This document shows, piece by piece, positions 17,104-26,806 of a stretch of DNA of 64,000 bases. This stretch comes from Allorhizobium paknamense (GTDB lineage Bacteria > Pseudomonadota > Alphaproteobacteria > Rhizobiales > Rhizobiaceae), in NCBI RefSeq assembly GCF_030815125.1, contig NZ_JAUSWH010000004.1, forward strand, positions 1-64,000. Reading direction: 5' to 3'. Below the pieces are notes generated by a model that did not search any database, had not been told where the DNA came from, and worked only from the letters and a program-made list of their open reading frames with translations. The position numbers were made by a program, and so were the translations under genes. How positions within the stretch are numbered: position 1 is the stretch's first letter; every line of letters begins with the position of its first letter.

Positions 17104-17772
17104 TCAAGGGCCGAAGGAACTGAAACCCACCGTCTCGGCAATCGCGGCCCGCAATTCATCAAGGCCTTTCGATTTCTCGGAGGAGGTGCTCAAAACCACC
17201 GGATAGGCGGCGGGACGCTTGCGGATCTTTTCCAGCGTTTCTGAAATCAGACGCGGCACGCCTGCTTCCTTGATCTTGTCCTGCTTGGTCAGCACCACCT
17301 GATAGGATACGGCGGCCTTGTCGAGCAGCGTCAGCACATCCTCGTCATTCTTCTTGATGCCATGGCGGCTGTCGATCAGCACATAGACGCGCTTCAGTGT
17401 GGAACGGCCGCGCAGATAGTCAAAGACCAGCTTGGTCCAGGCATCCACCTGCTCCTTCGGCGCCTGCGCATAGCCATAGCCGGGCATGTCGACCAGCGCC
17501 ATGGGAGGGAGGTCAGTGCCTTCGCCGCTGAAGCCCTCGGGCACGAAATAGTTCAACTCCTGCGTCCGGCCCGGCGTATTAGAGGTGCGCGCCAGCCCCT
17601 TCTGCCCCACCAGCGCATTGATCAGCGAGGATTTGCCGACATTGGACCGGCCCGCAAACGCCACTTCCAGCGGCCCTTCCGGCGGCAGGAATTTCATGGA
17701 CGGCACACCACGGATGAAGATCCAGGGCCTGCCGAACAGCGGCTGATCGGTTGGGGTCTTCGTCTCGGTCAT
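17104..17772 (-). CDS. engB: Ribosome biogenesis GTP-binding protein EngB/YihA
   Basis: A 222-aa EngB-type GTPase for large-subunit assembly. G1 is [12 protein letters not shown]2 [16 protein letters not shown]3 [11 protein letters not shown]4 VLTKQDKIK and G5 [13 protein letters not shown]. The start is the ATG at 17772 (MTETKTP); the frame upstream lacks a good site. It is last in the rpmH-rnpA-yidC-engB transcript, 70 bp after yidC with a hairpin between. Confidence 0.95.
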   Translation of the reverse strand: MTETKTPTDQPLFGRPWIFIRGVPSMKFLPPEGPLEVAFAGRSNVGKSSLINALVGQKGLARTSNTPGRTQELNYFVPEGFSGEGTDLPPMALVDMPGYGYAQAPKEQVDAWTKLVFDYLRGRSTLKRVYVLIDSRHGIKKNDEDVLTLLDKAAVSYQVVLTKQDKIKEAGVPRLISETLEKIRKRPAAYPVVLSTSSEKSKGLDELRAAIAETVGFSSFGP

Positions 17773-17808
17773 GGGTCCTGCCAGATTGAAAGAAGGGATC
17801 AAAAGCAA

Positions 17809-17834
17809 GTGCCGGTCTGCTACCAGACCGGCAC
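17809..17834 (-). terminator. Intercistronic hairpin between yidC and engB
   Basis: Perfect 11-bp stem GTGCCGGTCTG / CAGACCGGCAC with a 4-nt loop. On the minus strand it is followed by a T-containing run (ACTTGCTTTTGATCC), so it may partly terminate or stabilise the yidC message. Confidence 0.6.
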
Positions 17835-17842
17835 CGATCAGT

Positions 17843-19642
17843 TTACTTGGTTTCCACCGATTTTCGTCGGAAAACCTTCCTCAGATTGTCGAAGAGTTCG
17901 ATCTTTACGCCGTGGCGCTTCATGATCACCGATTGCTGGATCACCGACAGCGTGTTGTTCCAGGCCCAGTAGATCACCAGACCGGACGGGAAAGAGCCGA
18001 GCATGAAGGTGAAGACCAGCGGCATCCAGTTGAACAGCATGGCCTGGGTCGGGTCCGGCGGCGTCGGGTTCATGCGCATCTGCAGGAACATGGTGAAGCC
18101 CATGATGATCGGCCAGATGCCGAGATGCAGGAAGGTCGGGGCATCGAAGGGCAAGAGGCCGAACAGATTGACGATGCTGGTCGGATCCGGCGCGGACAGG
18201 TCCCTGATCCAGCCGAAGAACGGTGCATGGCGCATTTCGATGGTGATGTAGATCACCTTGTAGAGCGAGAAGAAGACCGGGATCTGCAACACCAGCGGCC
18301 AGCAACCGGCAACCGGATTGATCTTTTCGGTCTTGTAAAGCTCCATCATCGCCTGCTGCATGGCCATGCGGTCGTCGCCATGCTTGGCCTTCAGCTCTTC
18401 CAGCTTCGGCTGGATGCGCTTCATATTGGCCATGGAGGCATATTGCTTGCTGGCCAGCGGGAAGAACAGCGCCTTCACCACAATGGTCGTCAGCAGGATC
18501 GCCACACCGAAATTGCCGACATGACGGAAGAAGAAGTCCATCAGCTTGAACATCGGCTTGGTGAGGAAATAGAACCAGCCCCAGTCAATCATCCGGTCGA
18601 AGCCGGGAATGGAATAGCTGGTCTCGTAGGCGTCGATGACCGGCACTTCCTTGGCACCCGCAAAGATCAGCGTCTTCAGCGAGACGGACTGGCCGGGCGC
18701 AACCGTGACGGCATCATTCTTGTAATCGGCCTGGAAACGCGGCTGGCCATCGGTGAAATGCGAAAAGCGCGCGTCATAGGCTACAGCCTGCGGCGGAACC
18801 ATGGCTGCCGCCCAATACTTGTCGGTAATGCCGAGCCAGCCGCCGGTCGCCTTGGGCAGGCTCTCGTTTTCCTTTTCAATGGACGCGTATTTCGCTTCCG
18901 TCAGGCTGTTGCCAGCGCCGATGACGCCGAGAAAGCCTTCATGCAGAACATAGGCGGATGGCGTCGTCGGCTTGTTGTAACGGGTGATGCGACCATAGGG
19001 CGCAACGCTTGTTTCAGCGGAGCCGCTATTGGCCACCGTGTCCTCGATGGTGAACATGTAATGCTGGTCCACCGAAATCTTGCGGGTAAAGGTCAGCCCC
19101 GCATCGTTCGTGTAGGTCAGCGTGACCGGCGAGGTCTCTGAAAGCTTCGCGCCCTCCTTCACCGTCCAGACGGTAGAGGGGCCGGGAACCGAACCGGAAT
19201 TGGTGCTGCCGACAAAGCCAAGCTCGGTGAAATAACCGTCCTTGGTGTCGGCGGGATTGAGCAGGGTGATGATCGGGCTCGTCTTGTCCACGGTCTCGTG
19301 GTAGCCCTTGAGCCGCAGGTCGTCGAGACGGCCACCCGTCAGATTGATCGAGCCGGAGAGCGCCTCGGTGTCGATTTCCACGCGCTGGCTCTTGGCAATG
19401 GCATCTTCGCGGCTGGCGGTTGCCGATGCCTGGCTGGCGGGCAACGTCCCGTTGACGGTATTGCCGGGCGCCGGATTGCCGGCGGCATCCTTCGGCTGCT
19501 GCTTGGCAAGTTCAGCCTTCTGCTGAAGCTCGGCCTGCCGCTGCGCCTCGATCCGAGGGTTCATGTAAAAGAACTGCCAGCCCAGGACGACCAGCACGGA
19601 GAGTGCAATCGCTATGAAATAATTGCGGTTGTTTTCCATCAT
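17843..19642 (-). CDS. yidC: Membrane protein insertase YidC
   Basis: A 599-aa YidC of Gram-negative type. The N-terminal membrane segment is [19 protein letters not shown], followed by a Gln/Ala-rich linker and the large periplasmic domain (about 70-350). The conserved five-helix core follows: [59 protein letters not shown], and [28 protein letters not shown]. It inserts inner-membrane proteins with or without SecYEG. It overlaps rnpA by four bases. Confidence 0.97.
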   Translation of the reverse strand: MMENNRNYFIAIALSVLVVLGWQFFYMNPRIEAQRQAELQQKAELAKQQPKDAAGNPAPGNTVNGTLPASQASATASREDAIAKSQRVEIDTEALSGSINLTGGRLDDLRLKGYHETVDKTSPIITLLNPADTKDGYFTELGFVGSTNSGSVPGPSTVWTVKEGAKLSETSPVTLTYTNDAGLTFTRKISVDQHYMFTIEDTVANSGSAETSVAPYGRITRYNKPTTPSAYVLHEGFLGVIGAGNSLTEAKYASIEKENESLPKATGGWLGITDKYWAAAMVPPQAVAYDARFSHFTDGQPRFQADYKNDAVTVAPGQSVSLKTLIFAGAKEVPVIDAYETSYSIPGFDRMIDWGWFYFLTKPMFKLMDFFFRHVGNFGVAILLTTIVVKALFFPLASKQYASMANMKRIQPKLEELKAKHGDDRMAMQQAMMELYKTEKINPVAGCWPLVLQIPVFFSLYKVIYITIEMRHAPFFGWIRDLSAPDPTSIVNLFGLLPFDAPTFLHLGIWPIIMGFTMFLQMRMNPTPPDPTQAMLFNWMPLVFTFMLGSFPSGLVIYWAWNNTLSVIQQSVIMKRHGVKIELFDNLRKVFRRKSVETK

Positions 19643-20028
19643 GTTTTCCTGGAACGGGTCCTGTCGGACGGCCGGAATGGGTCGTCATTGCGGATGCGGC
19701 GGGTGAGATGTGCCGTCAGGTCCTCGAAAGGAGCGGTCAGCACGTCGCGGCGCGCCACGATCACATAGTCATGCCCGGGCTTCATTGCAAAGCCTGCGGT
19801 CAGACGAACCGCCTCTTTCAAGCGGCGGCGCATGCGATTGCGCTCGACGGCATTGCCCTGCTTCTTGGTCACGGTAAAGCCGACACGCGGTGGAGAGCCG
19901 GGATCGGCCCTGTCGAGAACCTCCAGAAGCACATAGCGCCCCTTGCGCTTCTCACCCTCGCGAACGGCAAGAAACTGCGGCCGGCTTTTCAGCCGCCCGA
20001 CAGTCAACTCTTTCGTTTCTGACGTCAT
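19639..20028 (-). CDS. rnpA: Ribonuclease P protein component
   Basis: A 129-aa basic protein that joins RNase P RNA in tRNA 5' maturation. The RNR motif is present ([17 protein letters not shown]) with the upstream strand [14 protein letters not shown] and the tail [11 protein letters not shown]. It lies between rpmH and yidC, the near-universal order. Confidence 0.95.
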   Translation of the reverse strand: MTSETKELTVGRLKSRPQFLAVREGEKRKGRYVLLEVLDRADPGSPPRVGFTVTKKQGNAVERNRMRRRLKEAVRLTAGFAMKPGHDYVIVARRDVLTAPFEDLTAHLTRRIRNDDPFRPSDRTRSRKT

Positions 20029-20061
20029 ACGCCCGGCTCTTTCATCGGGCCGCCGGCCTGA

Positions 20062-20196
20062 TCAGGCCGACAGACGCTTGCGGCCGCGGGCGCGGCGAGC
20101 AGCCAGAACCTTGCGGCCGCCGGCAGTTGCCATGCGGGCGCGGAAGCCATGACGACGCTTGCGAACAAGCTTGGAAGGCTGGTAGGTACGCTTCAT
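20062..20196 (-). CDS. rpmH: 50S ribosomal protein L34
   Basis: A 44-aa protein too short for a length-filtered scan. Translation on the minus strand gives [38 protein letters not shown] and RKRLSA, a textbook L34. It is first in the rpmH-rnpA-yidC-engB transcript. The 286-bp gap to the divergent chemoreceptor (20197-20482) shows no further gene. Confidence 0.97.
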   Translation of the reverse strand: MKRTYQPSKLVRKRRHGFRARMATAGGRKVLAARRARGRKRLSA

Positions 20197-20482
20197 TTAT
20201 TTAATACCGCGGTGTGCGGCCCTTCTTTATTTTGCACATTGTGCAAGAGCGTTGGATTGATGCGCATGCCAAAGGCCCGCCAAGGCGGGTATGCTGCGCG
20301 AACGCGCGGCTTATACGGATGAAGCCTGCCGGAGTCAATGAGAGGCAATGCGGCGAAACATGTACCGATTAAAGTCATCAAAGCCCGTGAGGCAGCGTCA
20401 AACTTCGCATCACCAAGAAAGCTTTCCTTAAGCCATTGCGCCCCATACTTGCATAAGCATATTATTTTTAGGGTGGGGACCC

Positions 20483-22399
20483 ATGAAAATTAAGGGTAAA
20501 GTAAACGCACTGGTTGCGGTGATGGGTGCAGCCGCCATCATCATCGGCGCGATCGGCATCTTCGTCACCTTGCGGTACGGAGAAAAGCTGGATGAATTCA
20601 AGGATATCTCCGAGCGCGTCTATTATGGCGAAAAATTGAACCGTCAGGTCACCGCTGTCGTCATGGAAGCACGCGGCATTTATGCCGCAAGCGACAAGGA
20701 CAAGGCAAAGCCCTTTGCGAAAGGCGTGCTGCAGAACCTGGACGAAATGGAGAAGGTGCTTTCCCTCTGGGCGCCGCTTGTCCCTGCTAGACAGAAAAAG
20801 ACCTTCGATGCCATGGTCGAGAAGGCAGGCGAGTTCCGCAAGTACCGCACGGAAACAGTTCGCCTTGCCAATGATGTTAGCGTTACCGCCGCCAACGAGC
20901 AGGGCAATAACGAGGGCAACCGTAACAATCGCAAGGCGTTTCAGACCCAGATCGACCAGCTCGTCAATGCCGACCGTACCGACCTCGATAGCCTGCAGCA
21001 TTCGCTGGAAAGCTTCAAATTCGCCATGGTGGCAACCCTTGGCGGCGTGACTGTGCTGGCGGTGATTGCCGGAGCCGGCCTTGGCCTCGTGCTGGGCGGT
21101 ACGCAACTCAGCCGCCCGATTCTCGGGCTGACCGAGGCCATGCGCAAGGTGGCCGATGGCCGCTTTGAAACCGTCATTCCCTTCGCGGGCCGCAAGGACG
21201 AGATCGGCGACATGGCTGCTGCCGTCGAGGTCTTCAAACAGAATGGGCTGGCCGTCAACAAGATGCATGCGCAGGATCTGGCCTTGCGCACCAAGAGCGA
21301 TGCACTTCAGGAGAAGCTGGCCGTGGTGGTGTCTGCCGCAGCGGACGGCACCTTCCATCACCGTATCGATGCCCGTTTCGAGGATGAAAACCTCGATCGC
21401 TTCGCCGCCAACGTCAACATGCTGCTGGAAAGCGTGGAAACGGCGGTGAACGAAGCGGGCCGGGTGATGCGCAGCATTGCCAAGGGCGACCTGACCGGCA
21501 GCATGAATGGTCACTTCAAGGGCGTCTTCGCCGATCTGCAGCAGAACATGAACGGCACGCTGGAGCGTCTGAGGCAGACGATTGGTGAAATCGGCGGAAA
21601 ATCGACCACAATCGACAAAAGTGCTATCGATTTGAGCGGGGCTGCGGACGATCTGGCCCGCCGCACCGAGCAGCAGGCCGCGGCCCTTGAGGAAACCTCG
21701 GCTGCGCTGGATGAAATCACCGTCATGGTGCGCTCCTCCAGCGACCGGGCCATGGAAGCCAGCCGCATGGTCTCCGATGCCAAGGAGAGCGCCGAGCAAT
21801 CCGGGCGGATCGTGCGGGAGGCCATTGGCGCCATGGGGCGGATCGAACAGGCATCCCGGGAAATTTCCCAGATCATCAACGTCATCGACGAGATCGCCTT
21901 CCAGACCAATCTTCTGGCGCTCAATGCGGGCGTCGAGGCGGCGCGGGCGGGCGAAGCGGGCAAGGGCTTTGCCGTTGTTGCCCAGGAAGTCCGTGAACTG
22001 GCGCAACGCTCTGCCAATGCCGCCAAGGACATCAAGGCGCTCATCCATCGGTCCGGCGATGAAGTGCAGGGCGGCGTGCAGCATGTGCAACGCACGGGCG
22101 AAGCGCTTTCCACCATCGAACATCAGATCGTGCTGATCGACGACAACGTCCAGGCCATTGCGTCCGCCGCCAAGGAACAATCCACCGGCCTGCAGGAAAT
22201 CAACACCGCGATCAACGATATGGATCAGGTCACCCAGAAGAATGCGGCCATGGTGGAAGAAACCTCGGCTGCGACCCGCAGGCTGAAACAGGATTCGCAG
22301 GCGCTCGCCACCCTGGTCTCCGGTTTTGTCCTGGAAGATGGAGGTTCTTCCTTCCAGCAACAGGGCCAGAACCATCAGCGCGCATCGCTGGCTGCATAA
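20483..22399 (+). CDS. Methyl-accepting chemotaxis protein
   Basis: A 638-aa transducer. It has an N-terminal membrane segment (NALVAVMGAAAIIIGAIGIFV), a small periplasmic sensor of about 155 residues, and a second membrane segment (FAMVATLGGVTVLAVIAGAGLGLVL). A HAMP domain (RPILGLTEAMRKVADGRFE) is followed by a second HAMP-like unit (IAKGDLTGSMNGHFKGVF). The signalling domain hairpin is [38 protein letters not shown]. It lacks a C-terminal CheR-binding pentapeptide (ends RASLAA), unlike the receptor at 51391-53328. A GGTGGGG site precedes the ATG. The ligand is unknown. Confidence 0.92.
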   Translation: MKIKGKVNALVAVMGAAAIIIGAIGIFVTLRYGEKLDEFKDISERVYYGEKLNRQVTAVVMEARGIYAASDKDKAKPFAKGVLQNLDEMEKVLSLWAPLVPARQKKTFDAMVEKAGEFRKYRTETVRLANDVSVTAANEQGNNEGNRNNRKAFQTQIDQLVNADRTDLDSLQHSLESFKFAMVATLGGVTVLAVIAGAGLGLVLGGTQLSRPILGLTEAMRKVADGRFETVIPFAGRKDEIGDMAAAVEVFKQNGLAVNKMHAQDLALRTKSDALQEKLAVVVSAAADGTFHHRIDARFEDENLDRFAANVNMLLESVETAVNEAGRVMRSIAKGDLTGSMNGHFKGVFADLQQNMNGTLERLRQTIGEIGGKSTTIDKSAIDLSGAADDLARRTEQQAAALEETSAALDEITVMVRSSSDRAMEASRMVSDAKESAEQSGRIVREAIGAMGRIEQASREISQIINVIDEIAFQTNLLALNAGVEAARAGEAGKGFAVVAQEVRELAQRSANAAKDIKALIHRSGDEVQGGVQHVQRTGEALSTIEHQIVLIDDNVQAIASAAKEQSTGLQEINTAINDMDQVTQKNAAMVEETSAATRRLKQDSQALATLVSGFVLEDGGSSFQQQGQNHQRASLAA

Positions 22400-22445
22400 G
22401 GGTCTTGTCGAGGCCGCCAACGGCACCGCCTCTTGAAAAACAGGA

Positions 22446-22479
22446 CCGCCCGCGCCACTTCCCGTCCTGGCGCGGGCGG
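22446..22479 (+). terminator. Terminator-like hairpin after the chemoreceptor gene
   Basis: 12-bp stem CCGCCCGCGCCA / TGGCGCGGGCGG with a 10-nt loop, followed by CTTGTTATTGGTTTT. The T-run is broken, so confidence as a terminator is moderate. Confidence 0.65.
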
Positions 22480-22665
22480 CTTGTTATTGGTTTTCGTGCA
22501 ATCGGCGTTTATAGTGCGGGATGATACGCTTGCGACGATTCAATTCAGGCCGGGCGTTTCGTAGCGCCAACGATGTGGCCGTCTTTTGAAAGGCGGCGAA
22601 ACCAGAGACGAGCGGATCGGTCCGGCCCTTCAAATGCCGGGCTTCCGAACGGTGAAGAGGCCTTG

Positions 22666-24183
22666 ATGTTCGGTCTGAACACGTGGGACAAGACCCGGCC
22701 TGCCGAAAGCGAGGACAAAGGCGGTTCGCGCCTGTCGCTGCGGATGCCGAGCCGTCTGCGGGGCCTTTCCGGCAAGCTGCTGGTGCTGACGGTGATTTTC
22801 GTGCTTTTGGCGGAAGTGCTGATCTTCGCCCCCTCCATCGCCTCGATGCGGCTCAACTGGCTGCGCAATAATCTCAACAAATCCGCTGCCGCCGCCGTGG
22901 TGATCGATGGCCTGCAATCGGTGGAACTGCCTGAGGACGTGCAGCAGGACACGCTGGCGGCCACCGGCACCAAGGCCATCGTGCTGCGCAAGGAAGGCAC
23001 CTCGCGGCTTCTGGCCGTCAGCGGGGAAATGCCGCAGCAACTGGACAGCCAGTATGATCTCACCGATGTGGACACGCTGACCGCCATCAAGGACGCGCTG
23101 GACACGCTGCTCTTCGGCGGCCACCGCATGATCAGCGTCAGCGGCCCCATTGGCGAAACCGCCATGCAGGTGGAAGTGGTGATGGAAGACAGCATATTGC
23201 GCCGGGCGCTGCTGCAATATTCCGCAAAGATCGCCATCTACTCCCTGTTGATTTCCCTCATCACCGGCGTCTTGCTGTTCGTTTCGGTCAACCGGCTGCT
23301 GATCCGCCCCGTGCGTCGCCTGACCCGCAATATCGAAGATTTTGCCCGCGATCCGGAAAATCCGGCCAATGTCATCCAGCCCTTCCCGGGGCGGGACGAA
23401 CTGGCCTTCGTCGCAGCCCATCTGGGATCGATGCAGACGCAGTTGCAGAGAACGCTCAGGCAGCAGCGCAATCTCGCCGATCTTGGCCTTGCCGTTTCCA
23501 AGATCAATCATGACATGCGCAACATCCTTGCCTCGGCGCAGCTGATGTCCGACCGGCTCTCCGATGTCGAAGATCCGCTGGTGAAAAGCTTCGCCCCGAA
23601 ACTGGTGCGCACCATCGACCGGGCCGTCAGCTACACCACGGAAGTCCTGACCTACGGCCAGGCCTCGGAAGCGGCACCCAAACGCCGCCGTTTTGCCCTG
23701 CATCTCATCTGCCAGGATCTGCGGGACATGCTGGCGCTGGGCCCGGATATCGAATTTGTCGACCAGATCACCCCCGAGCTTGAGGTAGAGGCCGATAGCG
23801 AGCAATTGCTGCGGGTCATCCATAATCTCTGCCGTAATGCCTCTCAGGCGCTGGCAGGCTTCATCACCGAAGCGCCCGGCGGGATCGGGCGGATCACGCT
23901 CTCGGCCCAGCGCATCGGCAGCGTTGTGGCCATCACCGTCGATGACAACGGCCCCGGCATGCCGCAAAAGGCGCGAGAAAACCTGTTCTCGGCCTTTCGC
24001 GGCTCGGCGCGCTCCGGCGGCACAGGTCTCGGCCTCGTCATTGCCCGGGAACTGGTTCTGGCCCATGGCGGCACGATTGCGCTTGTCGAAAAGCCGGGAC
24101 CCGGCACGCAGTTCCGGATAGAGATCCCGGATCAGCCCGCCATGCTGGACGAATTTCGCCGTCGCGCAAATGGGCAATCTTGA
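22666..24183 (+). CDS. Orphan membrane sensor histidine kinase
   Basis: A 505-aa kinase from the ATG at 22666 (GAAGAGG lies five bases upstream). Two membrane segments (LLVLTVIFVLLAEVLIFAPSI and IYSLLISLITGVLLFVSV) bracket a periplasmic sensor of about 130 residues. A HAMP domain follows (RLLIRPVRRLTRNIEDFARDP), then HisKA with SKINHDMRNILASAQLMSD (phospho-acceptor His) and HATPase with NLCRNASQAL, VDDNGPGMP and GGTGLGLVIA. No response regulator lies beside it. The HDMRNxLA H-box is that of a less common kinase subclass. Signal and partner are unknown. Confidence 0.9.
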   Translation: MFGLNTWDKTRPAESEDKGGSRLSLRMPSRLRGLSGKLLVLTVIFVLLAEVLIFAPSIASMRLNWLRNNLNKSAAAAVVIDGLQSVELPEDVQQDTLAATGTKAIVLRKEGTSRLLAVSGEMPQQLDSQYDLTDVDTLTAIKDALDTLLFGGHRMISVSGPIGETAMQVEVVMEDSILRRALLQYSAKIAIYSLLISLITGVLLFVSVNRLLIRPVRRLTRNIEDFARDPENPANVIQPFPGRDELAFVAAHLGSMQTQLQRTLRQQRNLADLGLAVSKINHDMRNILASAQLMSDRLSDVEDPLVKSFAPKLVRTIDRAVSYTTEVLTYGQASEAAPKRRRFALHLICQDLRDMLALGPDIEFVDQITPELEVEADSEQLLRVIHNLCRNASQALAGFITEAPGGIGRITLSAQRIGSVVAITVDDNGPGMPQKARENLFSAFRGSARSGGTGLGLVIARELVLAHGGTIALVEKPGPGTQFRIEIPDQPAMLDEFRRRANGQS

Positions 24184-24303
24184 TTAACAATCAAATGCTT
24201 GCGCTGAAATTGAAATTGCCCGGCAAAATTTTGCGCGAAGAGGCTTGCATTCGGACGCAGGACGCTTTAGAGGATCGCTCACGCCGACGGAAGGTTGGCA
24301 AGC

Positions 24304-24380
24304 GCACCCGTAGCTCAGCTGGATAGAGCACCAGACTACGAATCTGGGGGTCAGGAGTTCGAATCTCTTCGGGTGCGCCA
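24304..24380 (+). tRNA. tRNA-Arg (anticodon ACG)
   Basis: A 77-nt cloverleaf with encoded CCA. Acceptor GCACCCG/CGGGTGC, D-arm AGCTCAGCTGGATAGAGC, anticodon loop CTACGAA, variable GGGTC, T-arm AGGAGTTCGAATCTCTT. Its 3' side borders an AT-rich islet. Confidence 0.96.
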
Positions 24381-24542
24381 TTTCCTTTTTCCTATGAGTT
24401 CACGCAGTCGAAAAGTCGCTTATACAGCGCTTACGAAAACGCGTGATAATTGCGAATTTCGATGTGATCACTCCTTTAAAACCCTTATGATTGCTTCGGC
24501 GGGTTTTCCCCGAATGCTTATTAGTGTTTTGAGGCTTTAACT

Positions 24543-25418
24543 ATGACTGAGGAATCTCCGTTAAGACTCCTTCAAGAGGCAAGCTTGCAAGCTCATGCAG
24601 TTATAAGAGATGAAATCGCGGGACTTTTTGCGCGATACGGCACCCTCACCCCTGATGTAACCCAAACATTAAAACGACTCTTTGTTTACTTATCGGATCG
24701 AAATCAGGCGGTATCGTTTTTGGTAAGCTGGGGGTATTCATGGGACGCTGAAATCATAATGCGGTCCCTCTATGAAACATCTGCAAAAATACTTTTTATT
24801 TGCCTAGCAGACGACAAAGAAAAGCCCGAGCTCTTAAAAGAGTTCTGGGACAAGCTGGGCTCAATTGGTAACAAGCGAAGAGCAAGGAAAGCAGAATTCT
24901 GTGCTGAAATATTAGAGACTGATACGGTCCCTACTGCAATATTCCAAGCATTGAATGATGAACGTGTTTTCGATTTCGGCTCCACAGGAAATAAGGCCGA
25001 ACGAAAACGATTGGAGCAGAAGTGGTCTTTCTCGGAAATAATAGCTTCGCTTGACGGTAGAGTTGTTGATAGCAAACCTCTCGTTGGCATTAAAAGTATG
25101 CTGCACCTCTACGGCATGTGCAGCCATCTCGCTCATGCAGATAGCACAGCTCTAGACCTGATGACCGACCGCGCATTACGTTCGAAGGATGAGTTACTAC
25201 ATCTTGAAGCAGGTCACATTTCAAGAATTTTAAGCGATCAGGTCAGTTTGACATGGCTCTGCGCTGAGGCATTGCGCCATCACTTTAAAGGTGAGTTCGA
25301 TGACAAGAACCGGTTTTATGAAGCCTTCCAAAGTACGGAAAAGCTAGCTGAACCCATTCAAGCTGCCTTCAACGACAGCCAGCGAGCTTTTTATGAAGGC
25401 CTCTATCCGAAAAATTAG
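24543..25418 (+). CDS. DUF5677-like hypothetical protein in an AT-rich islet
   Basis: A 291-aa, mostly helical soluble protein without signal peptide. It resembles the DUF5677 group: an N-terminal helical pair, a central RSLYETSAKILFICLAD segment, and a histidine motif YGMCSHLAHADSTALDL near residue 195. I recall this from family pattern only and assign no function. Base and codon use are clearly more AT-rich than in all neighbours (many AAA, TTA, ATA codons), and it sits just after tRNA-Arg, a common integration target, so recent transfer is likely. GAGGC lies before the ATG. No integrase or clear att repeat is visible. Confidence 0.7.
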   Translation: MTEESPLRLLQEASLQAHAVIRDEIAGLFARYGTLTPDVTQTLKRLFVYLSDRNQAVSFLVSWGYSWDAEIIMRSLYETSAKILFICLADDKEKPELLKEFWDKLGSIGNKRRARKAEFCAEILETDTVPTAIFQALNDERVFDFGSTGNKAERKRLEQKWSFSEIIASLDGRVVDSKPLVGIKSMLHLYGMCSHLAHADSTALDLMTDRALRSKDELLHLEAGHISRILSDQVSLTWLCAEALRHHFKGEFDDKNRFYEAFQSTEKLAEPIQAAFNDSQRAFYEGLYPKN

Positions 25419-25513
25419 TCACGGTCATCTCCAGGTTGCGCACCCACCTCATCTGCCTAGTTTTTGCGGCACCTTCCGAAGCAAAGCGCCCAAAAATCAA
25501 GCATAAAAACCTG

Positions 25514-25617
25514 TTGACTAGAAAGTAATCTGGCAATAGCGTCAGGTCCAACATGGCCTTGACGCCGATGGCAAATAAGCCCCGTCACCCGTTTGCTAAC
25601 GGGGCGGGGCTTTTTTT
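25514..25617 (+). promoter_or_regulatory. Leader of the amide operon: promoter-like box, hairpin, terminator
   Basis: TTGACT at 25514 is a -35-like box. A hairpin with outer stem GCGTCA/TGACGC and inner stem GGTC/GGCC closes a six-base loop CAACAT (25539-25565). Then a strong intrinsic terminator follows: AAGCCCCG...CGGGGCTT with inner CCCGTT/AACGGG (25577-25612) and a T7 run. It precedes the AmiC/AmiR pair, where AmiR-type ANTAR proteins act by antitermination. It may also simply end the DUF5677-like transcript. The six-base loops do not show the canonical A1/G4 ANTAR pattern. Confidence 0.6.
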
Positions 25618-25651
25618 GTTTTCGGGGAGGGTCTGAACCGGAAGGCAGAGA

Positions 25652-26806
25652 ATGAGCCGCGTGACCATCCCGATTTCCCTCCTCTATTCGACCAGCGGCG
25701 TTTATGCCGCGCTGGGGCGCGAGGCGGTGGATGGTGCCATGGCCGCGATTGCCGAGGTCAATGGCAATGCAGGCCTTAGCTTTCGGCTGGAGCCGAAACT
25801 GGCCGATCCGGCTGGCAGTGCCGAGCGCTATGCGCTGCTGGCGGAGACGGCCATTCGCCACGAGGGCTGCCAGCATATCATCGGAACGATCACCTCCTGG
25901 AGCCGCAAGGAGGTCCTGCCGGTCATGGAGCGCTATCGGGCGCTGCTGTGGTATGCCTTTCCCTATGAAGGCTATGAGGCAAGCGATAGCATCGTCTATC
26001 TTGGCGCCTGTCCCAACCAGCATCTGGTGCCGCTTTTCGACCATGTGCTGCCGCGCTTCGGGCAGAGGCCGTTTATTGTCAGCTCCAACTATATCTGGGG
26101 CTGGGAGATCAGCCGCATTGCCCGGGAATTCACCGAGGCATCCGGCGGCACGGTCATTGCCGAGCGTTTCGTGCCGCTGGGGGCGACGGATGTTGATCAT
26201 CTGATTGCGGAAATCCGCGAAACCAGGCCGGATTTCATCCTGAGCAATCTGGTCGGGCAATCGGCAGCAGCCTTCCTCGCGGCCTATGACGGCTTGCGGC
26301 AACGGGATCAGCAGTTCGAGGCGGGCGAGACCCCGGTGGTGGCCTGCAATCTTTGCGAAACCGATCTTGCGATGCTGACACCGACGCAGCGGGCGGGTCA
26401 CATCACCACGGCAACCTATTTCGACGATCTGCCGACGGCGGAAAACCGGGCGTTCAAGGCCCGCATGGCAGAGCGTTTCGGCAGGGAGCGCCGCTACACC
26501 ACGCCCTTTGCCTCGGCCTATGTGGCGGTTTCCATGCTGGCGCAGTCGATTGCCGATGCGGGAACCGATGCGCCGGACGCCATCCGCCGCATGGTCACCG
26601 CCCGCAGGTTTTTAACGCCGATCGGTCCGGTTGAGGTGAATAGCCGCACGCATCACGCCGCGCTGATCCCCCACCTCGCCCTTTCGGATGAAAAGGGACA
26701 TTTCAACCTGTTCCAGAGCGCGCCGACGCCGGTGGAAGCCGATCCCTATCTCTTGCATGCCCCCCGCAGAACCATCACCCCGCCCCCGCTCAAGGTGATC
26801 AAATGA
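25652..26806 (+). CDS. AmiC-like amide sensor (ANTAR partner)
   Basis: A 384-aa periplasmic-binding-fold protein without signal peptide, so it acts in the cytoplasm. The length is almost that of Pseudomonas AmiC. It opens IPISLLYSTSGVYAALGREAVDGAM and shows GTITSWSRKEVLPVMERY, LWYAFPYEGYEASDSIVYLG, SNYIWGWE and TTPFASAYVAVSM, all features of the AmiC/FmdD/UrtA family. In Pseudomonas AmiC sequesters AmiR until a short amide binds. The AmiR homologue follows with an ATGA overlap, which strongly supports this role. It is first in the operon, after a leader terminator. Confidence 0.88.
   Translation: MSRVTIPISLLYSTSGVYAALGREAVDGAMAAIAEVNGNAGLSFRLEPKLADPAGSAERYALLAETAIRHEGCQHIIGTITSWSRKEVLPVMERYRALLWYAFPYEGYEASDSIVYLGACPNQHLVPLFDHVLPRFGQRPFIVSSNYIWGWEISRIAREFTEASGGTVIAERFVPLGATDVDHLIAEIRETRPDFILSNLVGQSAAAFLAAYDGLRQRDQQFEAGETPVVACNLCETDLAMLTPTQRAGHITTATYFDDLPTAENRAFKARMAERFGRERRYTTPFASAYVAVSMLAQSIADAGTDAPDAIRRMVTARRFLTPIGPVEVNSRTHHAALIPHLALSDEKGHFNLFQSAPTPVEADPYLLHAPRRTITPPPLKVIK

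Noticed and set aside
17104..20196. Expected argB neighbour after engB
   Set aside because: argB is at 45459-46346 here; order differs from my memory of relatives, but I cannot confirm a rearrangement from this window alone.
20197..20482. Replication origin near rpmH
   Set aside because: No dnaA gene and no cluster of DnaA boxes was seen; in alphaproteobacteria the rpmH block need not be at the origin.
25420..25455. Att-like repeat of the tRNA-Arg 3' end (TTGCGCACCC)
   Set aside because: Only about 9-10 bases match the inverted end of the tRNA gene and no integrase is present.
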